Shown in pieces: positions 12,399 to 25,740 of a stretch of 64,000 nucleotides of DNA. Location of the stretch: positions 186,001 to 250,000 of the forward strand of contig VXBP01003622.1 of assembly GCA_013400115.1 (NCBI GenBank), in the 5' to 3' direction. This DNA comes from Rhinopomastus cyanomelas. Taxonomy: Eukaryota > Chordata > Aves > Bucerotiformes > Rhinopomastidae. The number at the start of each line of letters is the position of its first letter. The first letter of the stretch is position 1. The notes beneath the pieces are model-generated. The model did not search any database, was not told the origin of the DNA, and worked only from the letters and a program-made list of their open reading frames with translations. The position numbers and the translations under genes were made by a program.

Positions 12399-12531
12399 CT
12401 GACAAGAATAGCTCCAGCATGGCCACAAGACCTTCTCCTGGAAAAATGGAATGGATCATCCCACTTATTGTGGTCTCAGCACTGACCTTCGTGTGCCTCA
12501 TTCTTCTCATTGCTGTGCTTGTCTACTGGAG
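12399..12531 (+). CDS. PTPRG: PTPRG exon: transmembrane helix
   Basis: Exon of 133 bases between acceptor acacacag and donor gtgagc. With the G from the previous exon it reads ADKNSSSMATRPSPGKMEW, then the hydrophobic run IIPLIVVSALTFVCLILLIA VLVYW. About 24 uncharged residues flanked by a Lys outside and a Trp-Arg stop-transfer end inside form the single type I membrane span of the receptor. The sequence is almost identical to the mammalian PTPRG transmembrane segment (recalled). NSS is one further sequon just outside the membrane. The exon ends on AG of a split Arg codon, so the next intron is phase 2. Joining directly to 39243 gives YW-R-KCFQTAHF, the short-isoform junction; mammals can insert an extra cassette here. 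Confidence 0.97.
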
Positions 12532-12868
12532 GTGAGCCTGGTTCATTTTGGTTGGAAGTAGAGTATGATTTAAAACACATTTCTGTTGGTAATTTTTAAC
12601 GTGGTCCTATGTGGTTTTGTTTTATTACATGTTCCAGTGATAGATGCATTAGATAACCCTCTGGATGCCAGGACAGCTTTGTTGATTAACTGTTCAACTG
12701 TCTTAAGTATTGATTTTTGCGTCATGAAAATTAGTTTGGTAGAGCTCTAGCAATGGTGGAACCAACTGTAATGCCAACAAATATTATTGCAATTAGTCAC
12801 TCTAATATAGCTACAAGAATATGGTCTTGGCCTTCAGGAAAGGTTGTCAGGGGAGAAAAACCCAGTGA

Positions 12869-12960
12869 GGCCAGACTTGGTTCCACGGGTGTTTCACCCT
12901 GCTGTGTGACCTTAAGCAGTTCTTTTCTTCCATTGACTGTATTTCAGGAAAGAGGGATGC
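12869..12960 (+). repeat. Probable MIR-type SINE fragment
   Basis: The block 'tgctgtgtgaccttaagcagttcttttcttccattgactgtatttcag' parallels the MIR consensus 'ctgtgtgaccttgggcaagt...cttctctgtgcctcagttt' in the same order and spacing. It is an old amniote SINE core fragment, expected in small numbers in bird introns. The judgement is from memory of the consensus only. Confidence 0.55.
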
Positions 12961-14261
12961 GATCGTTTTTCATTTTGTAGCTATTCTTTAGTGTTCACCG
13001 TTCTTCAGTGTTGGTGATCAGAAGTGCAGCCTTGTGAGGTCTTGAAAGTAATGATTGCTTTTTGCAGAGATACTGCCCTTTACACCAATGGGCATTGGTT
13101 CAGTCGTGAGGACTAGAATTAGCAGAACAAAATCCATCTCTGTTTGATTTAGAGTAAACGAAAACCGGCAGCACCTTCTTGCACCAGAACCCAAAGACAC
13201 CTCATTTGTCTGGTAGTTAAAATTAACCAGGGAACAGAAGGTATTTGGGAATTATTTCAAAACCTGATTGGGTGGGACACACAGAAGTAGTTGTGATGAG
13301 AAATTGATCTATTGATCATTATATTTACAGAATCAAAGCATACTGAGCTGGTTTTTAGCACACCCATTTCGCTGACAATTAATTGGCAAAATTGTTGAGG
13401 CTGGGAACGTTACAAAAATTTAAATAAATAGACAACAACAGTCTTGTGAAAGTAATTGCTCTTAACATTTGCAAATGTTTAACATCATTGCATTTAGACA
13501 CTGAGTAAAAATGCAGTTTCTACATATAAGCTAAAATTGGGAGGGATCTGAAGATCCCATTATAGTGTTCTGTCCTTCAGTATCTGCTTTCTTTATTCTA
13601 AAAACTAAACTCGGTCACACTCACACCAGGCCAGCCCTTGAAAAACTTGGTGATATTTACCTTGCATTGATACCTAATGCTTTTCAAAAGAGGAAAGGTT
13701 TTGAAATAAAATGCCAACAGTTATTATGAAGAATAATGTTCATGTTTTTGGTTGTTTGGAAAACATTTCCATTTTCTGCAACATCACTAATGGCTCAAGA
13801 GAAATAACAAAGTCACTGCAATCTCAGTGTTTAATTAGCTCATGGAGTAACAGTACTATCCCTGAGGCTGAAGTTGGAAAACACTGGCCTTAGTGATGAA
13901 GAGACAGAGCCTAATTTTTGATAAATATTGGCTTCTATTATAGATCATAATTTACTCAAGTCTAAAGTTAAGATATGTTAATTAAAGTTAAATACTTTTT
14001 AATCTTCAAAATTCCAAACCATCCACTTCAAAATCTTTTCATTTGCTTTGTGACAACAAACTCTCACATAAATCAGGGAAGACATATGAGTGAAGACTTT
14101 AGCCCAGACCAAATTATTTTTCCAGTAATGTTTGTTATTTTGTGTGTGGACAATAATTGTTTCTGGTCTGTTCTTCATGACATGCATAACTAGTTCACAT
14201 TCATCAGTGGGTTGGGTACAATTTTAAGTGTTGTCATTAATACCCTTGACAGCAGTGAATC

Positions 14262-14508
14262 TTTTTTTTTTTTTTTTGTACAAAAAAGGTGGCTATGAGA
14301 AGGAACTGCTTCCCAGTGAGGGTGACAGAGCACTGGAACAGGCTGCCCAGGGGAGTTGTGGAGTCTCCTTCTCTGGAGATGTTTAAAACTTGCCTGGATG
14401 TGTTCCTGTGTGACTTGGTCTAGGTGATCCTGCTCTGGCAGGGGGATTGGACTAGATGATCTTTCGAGGTCCCTTCCAATCCCTAAAGATTCTATGACAC
14501 TGTGATAT
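14262..14508 (+). repeat. CR1 LINE 3' end, with upstream poly-T
   Basis: A run of about 16 T (14262-14277) precedes a plus-strand CR1 3' end starting near 14297. It holds 'gtgagggtgacagagcactggaacaggctgcccagg', 'gtggagtctccttctctggagatgtttaaaacttgcctggatgtgttcctg', 'ctagatgatctttcgaggtcccttccaat' and a decayed ATTCTATG tail. It is heavily 5' truncated, about 210 bp, and low in divergence. The poly-T is not part of CR1 and may be unrelated. Confidence 0.93.
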
Positions 14509-16974
14509 TAAAAACTAGTATAGGCAGAGGCAATATGTCATGTAGGAGTCAAAGTTTTCTGAATAAATCTGAAGCAACAAATTGCAGAACAATACACAAA
14601 CTTGAGAGCACATCTGTACTACCTTCAAAGTATTCTCCTGGGTCTACCTTCACAGTGCTGAGGATTTTTTAACAAATACAGAGAATGCATTAAAAAAGTA
14701 AACACATGTTTTAAGATAAATCAACAAGCAACTAGAACACAAATCCTCCACAGTAACATTCCACATTGTGCAGGCAATGTCACTGACGTGATAACACAGC
14801 ACTTTCTGTGCCCTTTTCATCGTGATTACCTTTCCTTAGGAAAAAATAAAGGTTCAGCGCTGAGTGTTTTAAAGCAAGGGGAAAACAGATCCTCAAACAC
14901 TACAGAGCCCCACTTACAAGTTCAAAAGGAACAGTGATCTGGATTTGCAAGAAAAAATACTTAGCTTAAAATGTAATGAGCGACATATGGAATAATTTGC
15001 TAAATAACACCATCAAAGCAAATGGCATGTAAACGAGTTTGAGACAGATTTTTCAGTGAGGGAAATTGAAGTGCACAGCAGAGAAACACTTGTTATGAAA
15101 GGACAACCCTCAAGGGGACAGGCACGCTGGACCAAGAGGTCTTTCCTTGTACAGCAATTCTTTGTTTTGGTTTGAGAAAAAGCATTACAAAACAAAACCC
15201 AGAGAAGTAGAAAATGCAGAAGAGACACAGTTAGCCTTTGGCAATACATTTCGAGGGTAAAACAAATGATATTTTCACTTGGGCATTTTTGAGCATTTGT
15301 GGGACTAGATGATTTGAGACCAGAGGTGACATAAGTAGAACAGTGAAGCAGAGAGAATCCTTCTGCTTGTTTGCATTGCATCAATGCTCTAGTATCCAGG
15401 GACCAAAATAAGGAGTTAGGGAAGTTGCTCGTGAAGGTTTGGCAAAGCCTTTATCTCTCTTAGGATAAAGAGCTTTTGTAACTCATTCTGCGATTCAGCA
15501 ATGGAGTAAGTTTTGTGATGGTGTCTTGCTGTAAGGATGCTTCATTTTCTGTTCTCTTTATTTGAAAAGGAGAGTGAAAGGAAGCAGTAATTGTTTGATG
15601 AAGCTCTTCCTTTCTTTATTTGTTGAGCTTCCATGTCATGTTCATTAGAGACTTCTTGTAATTGAATACATTTGGAAATGATCTGTGCCATTTCCGAATG
15701 AGACCCCCTTATTTGCAGAGGTAATTTGCCGTTCTCAGTTCATTTTCCATGTGGATACTGGACAAATGGTGAAACGATATGATTGATGTTGAACAGAAAT
15801 GGTCACTTCCATCTTTTTTGCTTCATGGTCATCTCAGTAATGAAAAGGGATGGGAATTTGCAGGCAAGGAGCAGCTCTGAATTACCTTTATACTAAAGTT
15901 TCCTGAATTCAGTACTTTTAATGGCACTGCTGTGAAAAGAGGGCTGTGCAGAGTGGAAAATAAAATAGGTCAGCATAATGAAGCTGCAAAAATTGTGCTG
16001 CCTTTTATCCCAGAACAACGAGGAGAGGACCGTTGTAGGGTGACCAGGAGCCACGACATCTGCTGGGGCTGGTTGGCAGATGGGCTTCCTGGGCAGGTGG
16101 GACAATAATGGCTGTAGTTGAAGTTGGCTTCTGCACATCTTTGATTCATCTTGTGGAGAAGCTGGCCTGGCTGATCCTTGAGCTGTCACGGGCAAGATGA
16201 CCTCAGGACCTCTACTGCTTGAAACTGATCTCTTTTAGTATTGAATAAAGAATTTGAGTCTTAGCAGTAGGAAAAAGTGAAGAGACCAGCTCCTTGTTTT
16301 ACTCAACCGCTAGATTCACTGTTTTCTTCTGCAGTGGCAAATTGCTGTTTCTTTTTATTGCTTTCTTTCATAATGGTTCCTGAAATTGTGTGCTGCAGGG
16401 ACAACCACAGTGTATTTCTGATAACTATTCACTAGGGTTTTAGGATCTTTAACTGGAGCACTGTTAGCTCATGTGAAGCCCACTGTGAGGTGCAGTTTCC
16501 CAGACACGTTATTTTTGCGTTCCTGGGCACTTGTTTTGCATCTGTGATTTTTATACCCAGACTTGGTATCATGAGATCCTTCTGCAGTTCTTCAAGATCA
16601 GCTTGAGGTTTGACTTGGATTGTCTGCAGTGTTCATCACTGTTATTCTCACAGCCTTTTCTACAAGTTCTGAGAATTGCAGAGTGTGTTTGGTAGTGACC
16701 TCCAAACTATTTAGGGATTGTGTGTGACTTCGGGTTTTTTTGCAACGAGGCAAGTTCTTGTAGCATACTGAGCCTGAATATGGCTTGAAACATGTCTTTT
16801 CTAGCACTTCAAATTGCAACAGAATCTAGTGGAACAAGTCCTGAGTACTGACACTTTAAGGGAAACCCACAGTCAGTGCCGCTTCCTTTTTCACAGAGGT
16901 CCAGGAGGGTGACTGGAGTTGAGAAATCAGCTAAAATACGTCCACGCACATTAAGTTCTGCCATTTTAGAGAGA

Positions 16975-17032
16975 AGAATCATGGGATCATAAGATCATAG
17001 GATGTTAGGGGTTGGAAGGGACCCAAGAGATC
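16975..17032 (-). repeat. CR1 LINE, very short 3' tip
   Basis: The plus strand reads 'atcatgggatcataagatcataggatgttaggggttggaagggacccaagagatcaaa', the reverse complement of the last 50-60 bases of CR1 including several tail units. It stops there, so it is an extreme 5' truncation. Confidence 0.8.
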
Positions 17033-17718
17033 AAAGAAAAAAGTAGCATATTCTGTAAGTCACTGGTGACCTTCCAGTGTTTGTTTTCCATTCTGATTTT
17101 TAATCTAAACACTGTAATGCTATAGACCACAGTTTCAAAGGGAAAAATAAGGAGAGAATATTAAGAAGCAATTAAGATTTTAGCGTTTAGCCAACAGCAA
17201 CTTTTAAATGGGAACTAAATTATAGCCATTTCTCATTTTCAGCTAAGAGGAAGAAATTAATTCACAACTATAGCTGGAGAGTTTTCTTCCTCTTTCTTTT
17301 GAACAGATACCATAATTCACCTCTGAATTATTGCTGCCATCAACATCGCGATCGCAAAGACAAAGCGGGAATATTGTATTGCATTTCTTATTAAATCAAG
17401 CTGTTTATACAGTGCTAATATGTTTACATTCAGGAGGGATTTTTGGAACAACACAGCTGCTGCTTTTCAAAGAGCAAGCAAGCCTGCATTGCTTGTTTAT
17501 AGTCATGTGTGTATATGAGACAGCTTGGGAAAAAGATGCCTTTAATTTTCCTTAGGCAAAACCCAACAGAATTCAGTAGACAGAGTTTTCTTAGGTTTTT
17601 TGTTAAATGTCCTATTGAAGTGTACAGAGTCCTTGGGACAGGTCCTGTGGCAGAGCTTCATACTTTGTCAGTGCCTTTCTGTGCAGAAGAAATTACATTG
17701 AGAACAGGGTGATGTGGT

Positions 17719-17775
17719 TTCTTTTCCTGACTCAGTCATTGATTTTCTTTGTGACCTCAGGCCAAGTCACTTATG
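17719..17775 (+). repeat. Probable MIR-type SINE fragment
   Basis: 'cctgactcagtcattgattttctttgtgacctcaggccaagtcactta' follows the MIR core 'ctctgccactgactttctgtgtgaccttgggcaagtcacttaacc' in order and spacing. It is short and diverged; recognised from memory of the consensus. Confidence 0.55.
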
Positions 17776-18676
17776 GTTTGACAGTATCATTGTTGAACTT
17801 GGAGGCAAAGACCTCACTAGGAGCAAGCTCAGGTGTTCAGTATTTCAGCGTCCGAGTTCTGTTATGGGTAAAACAGCAGTGAAGCAAGAGGTTGGTCAGG
17901 CATATTTGTAAATCAGCAATATAGAATAATACAGATGTAAAGCTGGCTCCATAGTTAAAACAGTGTTAAAACTTCTTTTGGGGGGGAAAAAACCCAAGAA
18001 TTTCATCCTGGAGCAGGTTCTGACGAGTGCTGAAATTGTTATTTGAACCTATCTCTGGGTTTTATTTTATGAGTACACAATGCAGTGTTCATCTGCTGTA
18101 CTGATTGGAAAAGGAACATTGCAAATTTCCAGACCATTGTAAAATTGCTTGCTTACTATGATAAAAGCTGCTTGCAGCCTACTCAAAAATATTCATGATT
18201 CTGCTCATTTTCTCACTCACGGAGGACGCTAGGCAGTATCTCTTTCTGAGGGCCTCTCTGTTGGCTTTCAGAATGGCTTGGGTGTAGTTGCATGAGCATT
18301 TATTTCATCAGCAGAGGTTCAAGCAGCCTCCATTCATGCCCTTGTTTCGCCCTCTGTGACATCAATGCAAATGTTTGTACAACCATGTGAGGAGCTGGAT
18401 TGAGAAACAATCCATGCTTTAGAAAAAAGAAGAAAGAGACAGAGGTGCTTTCATGCCCTGATTTAAACGAGATTATCTCCCAGTCTGGTTCATGCAGTAA
18501 CCAGAGTTGTACTAGAATAACTGAGGGAGCAGCACAAGACAGAAATGCACAGGAGGAATGGAGATGCTCATGCTGATACTGCCCCCAATGATGCCTGAGG
18601 ACCACGGCCAGGCATTTGTGCTCAGCTTGGGGATGCTAGCTTGGCAGAGTACAGCTCGTGTCATCACAGGCAGTGA

Positions 18677-18756
18677 GGACAATTAGCTGACAAGGGCAAG
18701 AGATTTCCTAAGCTGGAGACAGGCAATGCTTCCGGGAAGCGAGGAGAAACATGAAG
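18677..18756 (+). pseudogene. Candidate relic of the PTPRG juxtamembrane cassette exon
   Basis: In one frame this 80-base stretch reads GQLADKGKRFPKLETGNASG KRGET, a stop (TGA), then AG directly before a strong donor (gtgagtg at 18757). The mammalian long isoform has a cassette of about 29 residues at this intron (recalled: it starts Gly-Cys-Asn-Lys, has KxKGFPRR and ends SSGERGEKGS plus a split Arg). Shared points in the same order are the initial Gly, KxKxFP at the same distance from it, SGxRGE, and the end on AG with the donor in the right phase. Against it are the in-frame TGA, no usable acceptor at the left edge (gcagtgaGGA), a 6-base net deletion, and the low complexity of the purine-rich part. 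It lies between the transmembrane exon and the KCFQ exon, as the real cassette should. It may be a decayed exon or chance. Confidence 0.3.
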
Positions 18757-21700
18757 GTGAGTGATGTGCCTGAAACCTCTTACAGCTTCCCTGTCCTTTT
18801 TACTGACCAGATGTGCCAGGCTCATACCGAGTGGTGCATGCCTGCCTATACCTCTGGGAATGGCCACATCTAGTCTTGTATGATGACAAACAGCCTCAGA
18901 GGGATGAGAACAGGGCAGATCACTGCCTGGCAAGTCTGTTGCAGCCCAGCTTGATTCAGAGTTCTCTGATCTCCCTGCCTCAACCCAGGCAATGCAACTT
19001 CTATTGCAGAAGATCCAGGCTGTATTTGATTATTGCCTGTGCTGGAGGTAAAGGTTCTGAAATACTGTACCCTTTCGTGTGCTGTATCTCAATGCGCCGC
19101 TGGTTTTCATTAAAGGGGAGCAGGCCTGTGATCAGCTCCCTCTTATCCTGCATGGGGAACCAAGCCCATCGTTTGTGCTGACGGCAGGCTGCTTGCTTTC
19201 AAGCATGAAGCTTAGAGCAGCTGCCAGTTGCTTGTTCTAGCTGTTGGTGTCGTTCTTTGAGCACTTGTCATTCTTCCATTACGAGGAAAAGCAATATGAA
19301 AACTTCTCTGATGGCATCTGTGCTCTTTCATCCGGCAGCATGCAGCCTGGGGCAAGGAGGGGAGAGCCCACAAGGAGATCCACTAACACCAAGTCATTGC
19401 CTGCCTCTGCCCTTCCTCCCGTTGTCATTTCATGGGCTTTTATCTTCTCCTCTTGCACGGAGCTGAAAGGGATATGGCCTGGCTGTTTGTGAGGCACCGG
19501 GGTTTTCTCGGTGCGTGAAGGGCTGAGGCAGGAGAGCGCAGCTGTGTGCGGGGAAGCTGGGACACCGTGCTCTGCCTTTCGTGGCCAACTTTTTGCTCGA
19601 TAACCATTTCCCAAATGGCTACTTTAGGGCCTTTCAGAAATCATAGGAGTTGTCAGTTGTTATAGTAACAGACCCCCTGCTGCTGAATTGGCCCTGAGAT
19701 GCCCATTTGGGCTTTTGAACAGCCTAACTCACGCTCATTAGACAAAAAAAGAGAGAGAGACAGATTTGCAGATGGAAAGTTGCTTTTTAAGCATGCTGGA
19801 TGATCTGTTAAGAGCTAGACTGTGGAAAGGGGCATGTTCTCTCATTATATGCCTGTTACTTTTACTCTTCTTTAATTAACACTCATTTTACTTTTTCTTG
19901 CAAACCAGAACTCTGCAAGATTTCCATTTCCTCACTGCAAAGGCCGATAGTGAGCTGCTGCCTTTACAAATGAACATCTTTTGACTTGAGCAAGGAAAAA
20001 AGTTAGAGACAATTTGCCAAGTTTAAATGCTGATCAGTGGTGATATTCAGAGCTACGAGGATCTCTGCAAATCTCAGGAAATAATTTTAATCCTAATTAT
20101 AGAGCAACAGGAGCCACATCAAAAACCAGCAAGCACATTTTGACTCATGATGTTCCATTTGAAGGAAATAGCACAGTCTGGGTTTTTCTTCAGATTTAAA
20201 TCTACACAGTCCCACTGTTGTTAACAGAGTGACTCCTGAATAATGGCATCAGCTAAATCAGACTTTGCCCTTGTAAATTTTAGTCTGCATGGGTGAAGAA
20301 CCTGTATCACCTTAAATGGGTTCTGGAGAGTGTGCAGTTGAAATAACAGTTACTTCTTGCCAGCCAGTTGAGGCCAGCTTCTTCCTTTGTCACGCGTGTC
20401 CAACCTTCATCTGAATTTCATGAAGCAATGTTTTCCTCTCAGCTGTCCTGTAAATGAAAAGCAAATCCAGATTTATAGTAGGCTGGTGTAAATAAGAGAG
20501 AATTATGGTTGTTCTTGTGTGATATACCTTTTCTGTGAGGAAATTGGTCAGACCAGATGGGTAGGCAGGGTTGTTAGCAGAGGGGAGAAGCAAGTACTCT
20601 ACTGCATGAAAGACATCTTCAAGGAGACGTGATCTTCTGCACCCAGGAGTCTTTGGCTTAAATTGCAGCAAGTTGGTATGCGGGTTTGACATTAGAAAGA
20701 GCTTCATGATAGGAAAGACAATAAAATAGTGGTCTACAAAATTTCCATCAACCTTCGATGGCAAGGTTAAGCAGCTGCTCCTCAGGGGCACCGCAGGAGT
20801 CATTGATCCTGCACGGGAGCTTCAAGGCCTGTTCTCCACAGCTCTGCAGCATGAGCTTTAAAGCGCACATGGAGGCCTGAGAAAAGAGGAGAAATAGTGC
20901 AGTCTGATAAGTTGTCCTGTAAATCACAAATTAGAAACCTGGAAACGTGTCTGGAAGACACAGTTTAAGCGCTTCATGTTTAGAATGACTAACAGAAAGC
21001 GGATAAAAGAGCACGGCTAAGAACTGGGGAGAAAGGAGGGGTCCAGTTTTGAAGAGACAGAGTGAAAGGCAGATACAAATGGGTAGGAGAGAAACTGCAA
21101 GAGCAGCTTGCAGAGGACAACCGCATCAGGAGGCTCACAGGTTGGTAAAAAAAAAGTCTGTTTAAGGTTTTATTCCTGCAGCAGAGAGTCTAAAAGCAGG
21201 AAAAAGTTCAACAGTGATTTGAAGTTTAAAAACAAAACAGGAGAAAGGGCAGGTGTACCTGTGGTTTGTTGCCCCCATTGTGCCTTATCCACGGTGACAT
21301 CCATCATGCATGTGTCAGTACTGCCCCGTTACCAGCAGTCGGGGCCCATATGAGGCCGCCTCTGGTGCCAAGGGCAAGGACCCCGTGAGCAAACACCCAG
21401 GATGACTCAGTCTACACACATCTGTTGTATGAAAGTAGTTTCTTGCAAAGGAGACAGACAAGGAGTGGCAATTGCTCGAAGAACCAAGGTTTCACAGCTG
21501 TGAAACATTGCGTGGTGCCTACTGGATTGTGGTTATTTTTAACAGTACCTTTAAATGAGAACTCTTACTCTGAAACTGTGAGTGTTCCTCAGCTCCAGTG
21601 AAGTTTGTACTGTGTGGTTCGGTTGTGCGAATGTCTTTTCTACAGGCACTTTTATGGATGTGGCCATTCAACTCAGTAGGAGCCCAGGTCTGCATCACTT

Positions 21701-24700
21701 TTATTTTAAAAGATAATGTCAAGCATGCAATCATAAGTCAAACAACAGGAGAAGATGTGCGTCGGTTGTGGAAGACTAGAATTCAAAATGCCATGATGGT
21801 GACCTTGAAAACTCCCAAACAAGGAAAGCAGACTTTTTGAATTTACTTTGCAGTACAACATGGCCCATAAGAACCGAGACATTTAGACGACGCTTTGCCC
21901 ACAGGCCCATGCAGGAGGCCATCCCTGCAGGGAACGAAGCTTCTGCAAAAGTCTTGGCAGCAGGTTGGAAAACTGCTGTTGACATGCACCTCAGCACGTT
22001 GTTTAGAGGTGTTGCAACATTCCCCCAACATTTCCAGAAATACCTTCTGCAAAGAGTGCAAAGGGGAGCAGGCAAGGGCAGCTGAGTTCAGGCAAAGAGG
22101 GATCTGCGGCACGTCTGCAATTGATCTTTCTGCTTTGTTTCTCTGAAACTAATTAAATGGATTGATTGCAGACATTTTTTTTCTGGAAAAGCCTTCCCCA
22201 ATGCTGCTGTGACCATGAGGTCTCGGAAGAAAAAGCAAGATTTTGTCTGTGCAGTAACTGGATTAAAGGTAGTAGTTTACAAGATGTAAGTTTGAACAAA
22301 TATTTTTTAAACATTCAAATATTCTAGTCAAGCTCCATTAAGAACTGGTTTGTAGGTGCTAAGAAATAGTGCTCCATGAGGAGCACAGGCTTTCTGATAA
22401 ACACAGTGGTAGAGGATGCCAGGTACCTCTGGCTTCTCCTACTCATCTGTTAGGTCTTTTGCAAGCTATTCCTCAGGAAACTTTTATACAGATTTACGAT
22501 TTTGGAGCTCTGGCTTTTAAAGCTGTTATAGGTATTGTAAAGGGGAAACAATATTCACAAGTGCTTTTTGTGAAATGAAAGTGTTTGGGAAAAACCCTAC
22601 TATTTCCTAGGCAAATGGATGCATTACTTTTCTGTTCCCCTTCTCGGCTCAAAGAAAGAGTTTGTTAACCTTTGTTTGATCTGTTGCTGGTTTGTTTTCT
22701 GTTCATGTGTTGCTAACTTTTTATCTTTCCCATAATACTCTTAGTCGAAAGGAGTATGTGTGTAATACATAAGAGTATGTGTTAAAGTGTATACAGGTGC
22801 CTCTGGAGCAGATTCACTGTCATCAATCTGTATGTTCAGAGCTAGTGGAGTGTCTTGGACAAACTGTGAATGAAATATTCTATAATACAAGTAGATGTAC
22901 CCAGAGGGAACCGTATGCCTCTGCTGTGAAACTGAGAATTAACCACAGCAACCAGATAAATTATATGTTCTCTGTCTTCTTGTAACCATAAAGTACAACT
23001 ATTGAAGGGCCCTTTGCCGTCCTGAGTCCCACAGCAGCATTTGGACTAACATTAGCAGCAGCTATTTCGCAGCTGGATGTGGTCTGAGTGTAAAATTATA
23101 GGGTAAGAATATTAAATCAATTCAGCAATCTTATGTGCATGGATAAATAGGAATCAGCAGACTAGTAAAACAGTAACAAGCAGGGGTGGACTTAATTTTG
23201 CTTTTCCTAAGACCTGTGCAATTTGGGAAAAAGCAACTCCTTTGAAGGCACAGCTCCACCTCGTGCTGCCACTACAAATGCTGCAGTATGTGGATTCATT
23301 CGGTTTATTGTGAAACAGTGAGTTTGTTTGTTTAGAAGAAAACATTTCCTCTATTGCTATGAACAGCGTGTATTTTATCTATTGGCTTACAGGTTAAAAT
23401 CTGTCTGAGTTCTAACTTTCACGCTGGAACAGGCGTAGGTGGCGTGCCTGGGTCGGATTGGTGGGTTTGGAAATCCTGTCTTTTCTAAAATAGAACAAAA
23501 TCACTTTGAAATATCCTACAAAGTGACATTTACAAAGTAATAGGAATAAAACCAATGTGAATTTTTAAAAATATTGTTAATGTTAAAAGAGAAGAGAAAT
23601 CAAAACATTTCTCAGTAATGACAAATGTTCCCTGAAGGCTCTGATTTGTTGTTTTATTTTCCTTCAGATCAAATTATCATTTAAACTGATATATTTCTGC
23701 ACAGTGACTCATTCTATAAAGCTGTTATTTAATTACTATCAGAAAGATTCCAGCAAGTGCTGGTAAAATCCCTCATGTTTTGTAGCAGCACAAGCTTGTT
23801 CCATTCAACCTCATGGTAAATACATTTTAAGCTGCCAAGGCTTGAGGCAGATTCTGTCATTGCATGGGTTGGACTCAGGGCTATGCTGGTCATGGGGGCT
23901 TCTCCAAGCTGAGTAAAGTGGTGTCTTTCCTTTTGCACTGGTGTGAGCCTGGTGAATGAGCTGCAGCAAATACCTCTCTAGTTGTAGACGAAGTGGTGAG
24001 AGTTTGGCCTAATTGTGGGGTTAGAATGAGAGTGAGAGGACAGCCCTCTGCAAGGCGGGCAGACGGTGTGCATCTCCTAAACTCGTCGCAGGAATTTATA
24101 TCTGCCAAACTCCCAGCTTATTAGGAGCCAAGTGGTTCTCCAGTGAAGAGGGTTTTATGCTGTTAGAGAAGTGAACCCAGTAAACTGGCTTGCAAGCTTT
24201 CCAGGTTTTCTTCAGGTATTTATTTCCCCAAGTCAGTTACACTAATGCTGAGAGGAGCAGTGTGGAGGGTGGGCAGAAGATGCTGAGCTGGGAATGCAGA
24301 GAGCCTCTTCTCATGGCAGTGGTGATACAGATGGCAAGTGTAGCAGTTGCACAGTGCCAGCAGTACTGAGGGCATGGAGGACTTCCAGCTCCATCACAAC
24401 TTAGTGTGATGGTGAGTTACTCCTCAGAGCCTCGTAGCTTCCCTACGTTTCTGTGTTCATTAGTAATAGCAACTAGTATTACTGACATGAAGTTAAAGCT
24501 GTGAAGATGCAATTCTCATACCTGTTCTTTACTTTTTTTCATTCTTTTTTTAAAAGCCATAAACGTAAATGTACCAGTATGGTTAGCCTCTTCCCTTTCA
24601 TAGAGCTCCTTATTTCTGAAGCATTCAATCAGGGACTAAATGGGTTTGCTTTGCAGTTTGCTCTTCAGAGCCTGCAAATGCTGGTTTTGTGAGTTCAGGC

Positions 24701-25089
24701 CAAATGTAGGCTTCTTTATCCACATAACCAACATTTACACAGCTGCAAAAAAATAGATTCTCCATGCCCTATGTCATTACAGGCTTCATATTTATTTGAA
24801 TGAACTATTTTTCACCACTTTCCTTACAAACAGGTCTTTTAACCTTAAAGGACTTTTCCTGCGATCTGTTTATTCTTCAGCAAGCTTTTCTGCAGGCTTT
24901 GCATGACTGCAGTTGTGGTAATGTTTTCTGCTAGTGCCTTGTCTCCCTACAACTGTACACCTCTCCTGACCCTTGTTCTGTCTGTTTTTGGGGATTAGCA
25001 TGAGGAAAAGATAGAGACAAACAGCCTGCAAAACATGAAAGACATTTGCTTGGTTTGCCTCTACCAGAAATACTCTGAACATGCTTTGT

Positions 25090-25740
25090 AGCACTGAGGA
25101 CTCAATGCACCTTATTACTTATCAACAATAATGCTTTATTAATATAAAATTCTAATAATAAGTAATAATTAATAACAGCATTTGCATGCCCAAATGACCA
25201 TGGGTAGACTTGCTGATATTTGATACTGAATCTGTCAAGGCAAAGCAATTGTATCTCTATGGGCATCAATACTAAAGATTAAAAAAAGTTGAAAAAATGT
25301 AAAAAACAGTTTGAGCAAAGAAAATACTGTGGGGTTTTTTCCTGAGACTTGAAAATGTGGAAATAGTTTCTGATTTTCAAAGGAAAATACAGGAATTAGG
25401 ACATTTGAAAATGGAAATTAGCCTGGGTTGGTTGTGGTCTTTATTTATGTCATTAAGTAGAGTCTTTAATTAGCATATATATTATTCATGTTTCGGTATA
25501 ATCCATTTTACAAGTCCAGATTCAAATATGAAAATCAAAATGGGTTTGATGCACTCTATTGTTCAAATGCAAAGCAGCTAACATAAATGTAAAGATATGA
25601 GGTGAATTGAAACATTCATATTTCATAAGGATGCAGTCTACATTTTCTGAAATTATGGCTTAAACTCTTTATTTTTAACTTTTTCTCATTTGCATACATA
25701 TTAGTCCCTGTTTAAATTATGTGTTAATTCTATTCATTAG
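25090..25740. other. AT-rich intronic stretch, possible conserved non-coding DNA
   Basis: This segment is clearly richer in A/T than its surroundings and has no recognisable repeat. It contains ATTTGCAT (an exact POU octamer, near 25179), several TAATTA/TAAT cores and 'tattgttcaaatgcaaag' at 25557-25574, a SOX-like half next to an octamer-like half. Such content is typical of developmental enhancers but also arises by chance in AT-rich DNA. Conservation cannot be judged from one sequence. Confidence 0.25.
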
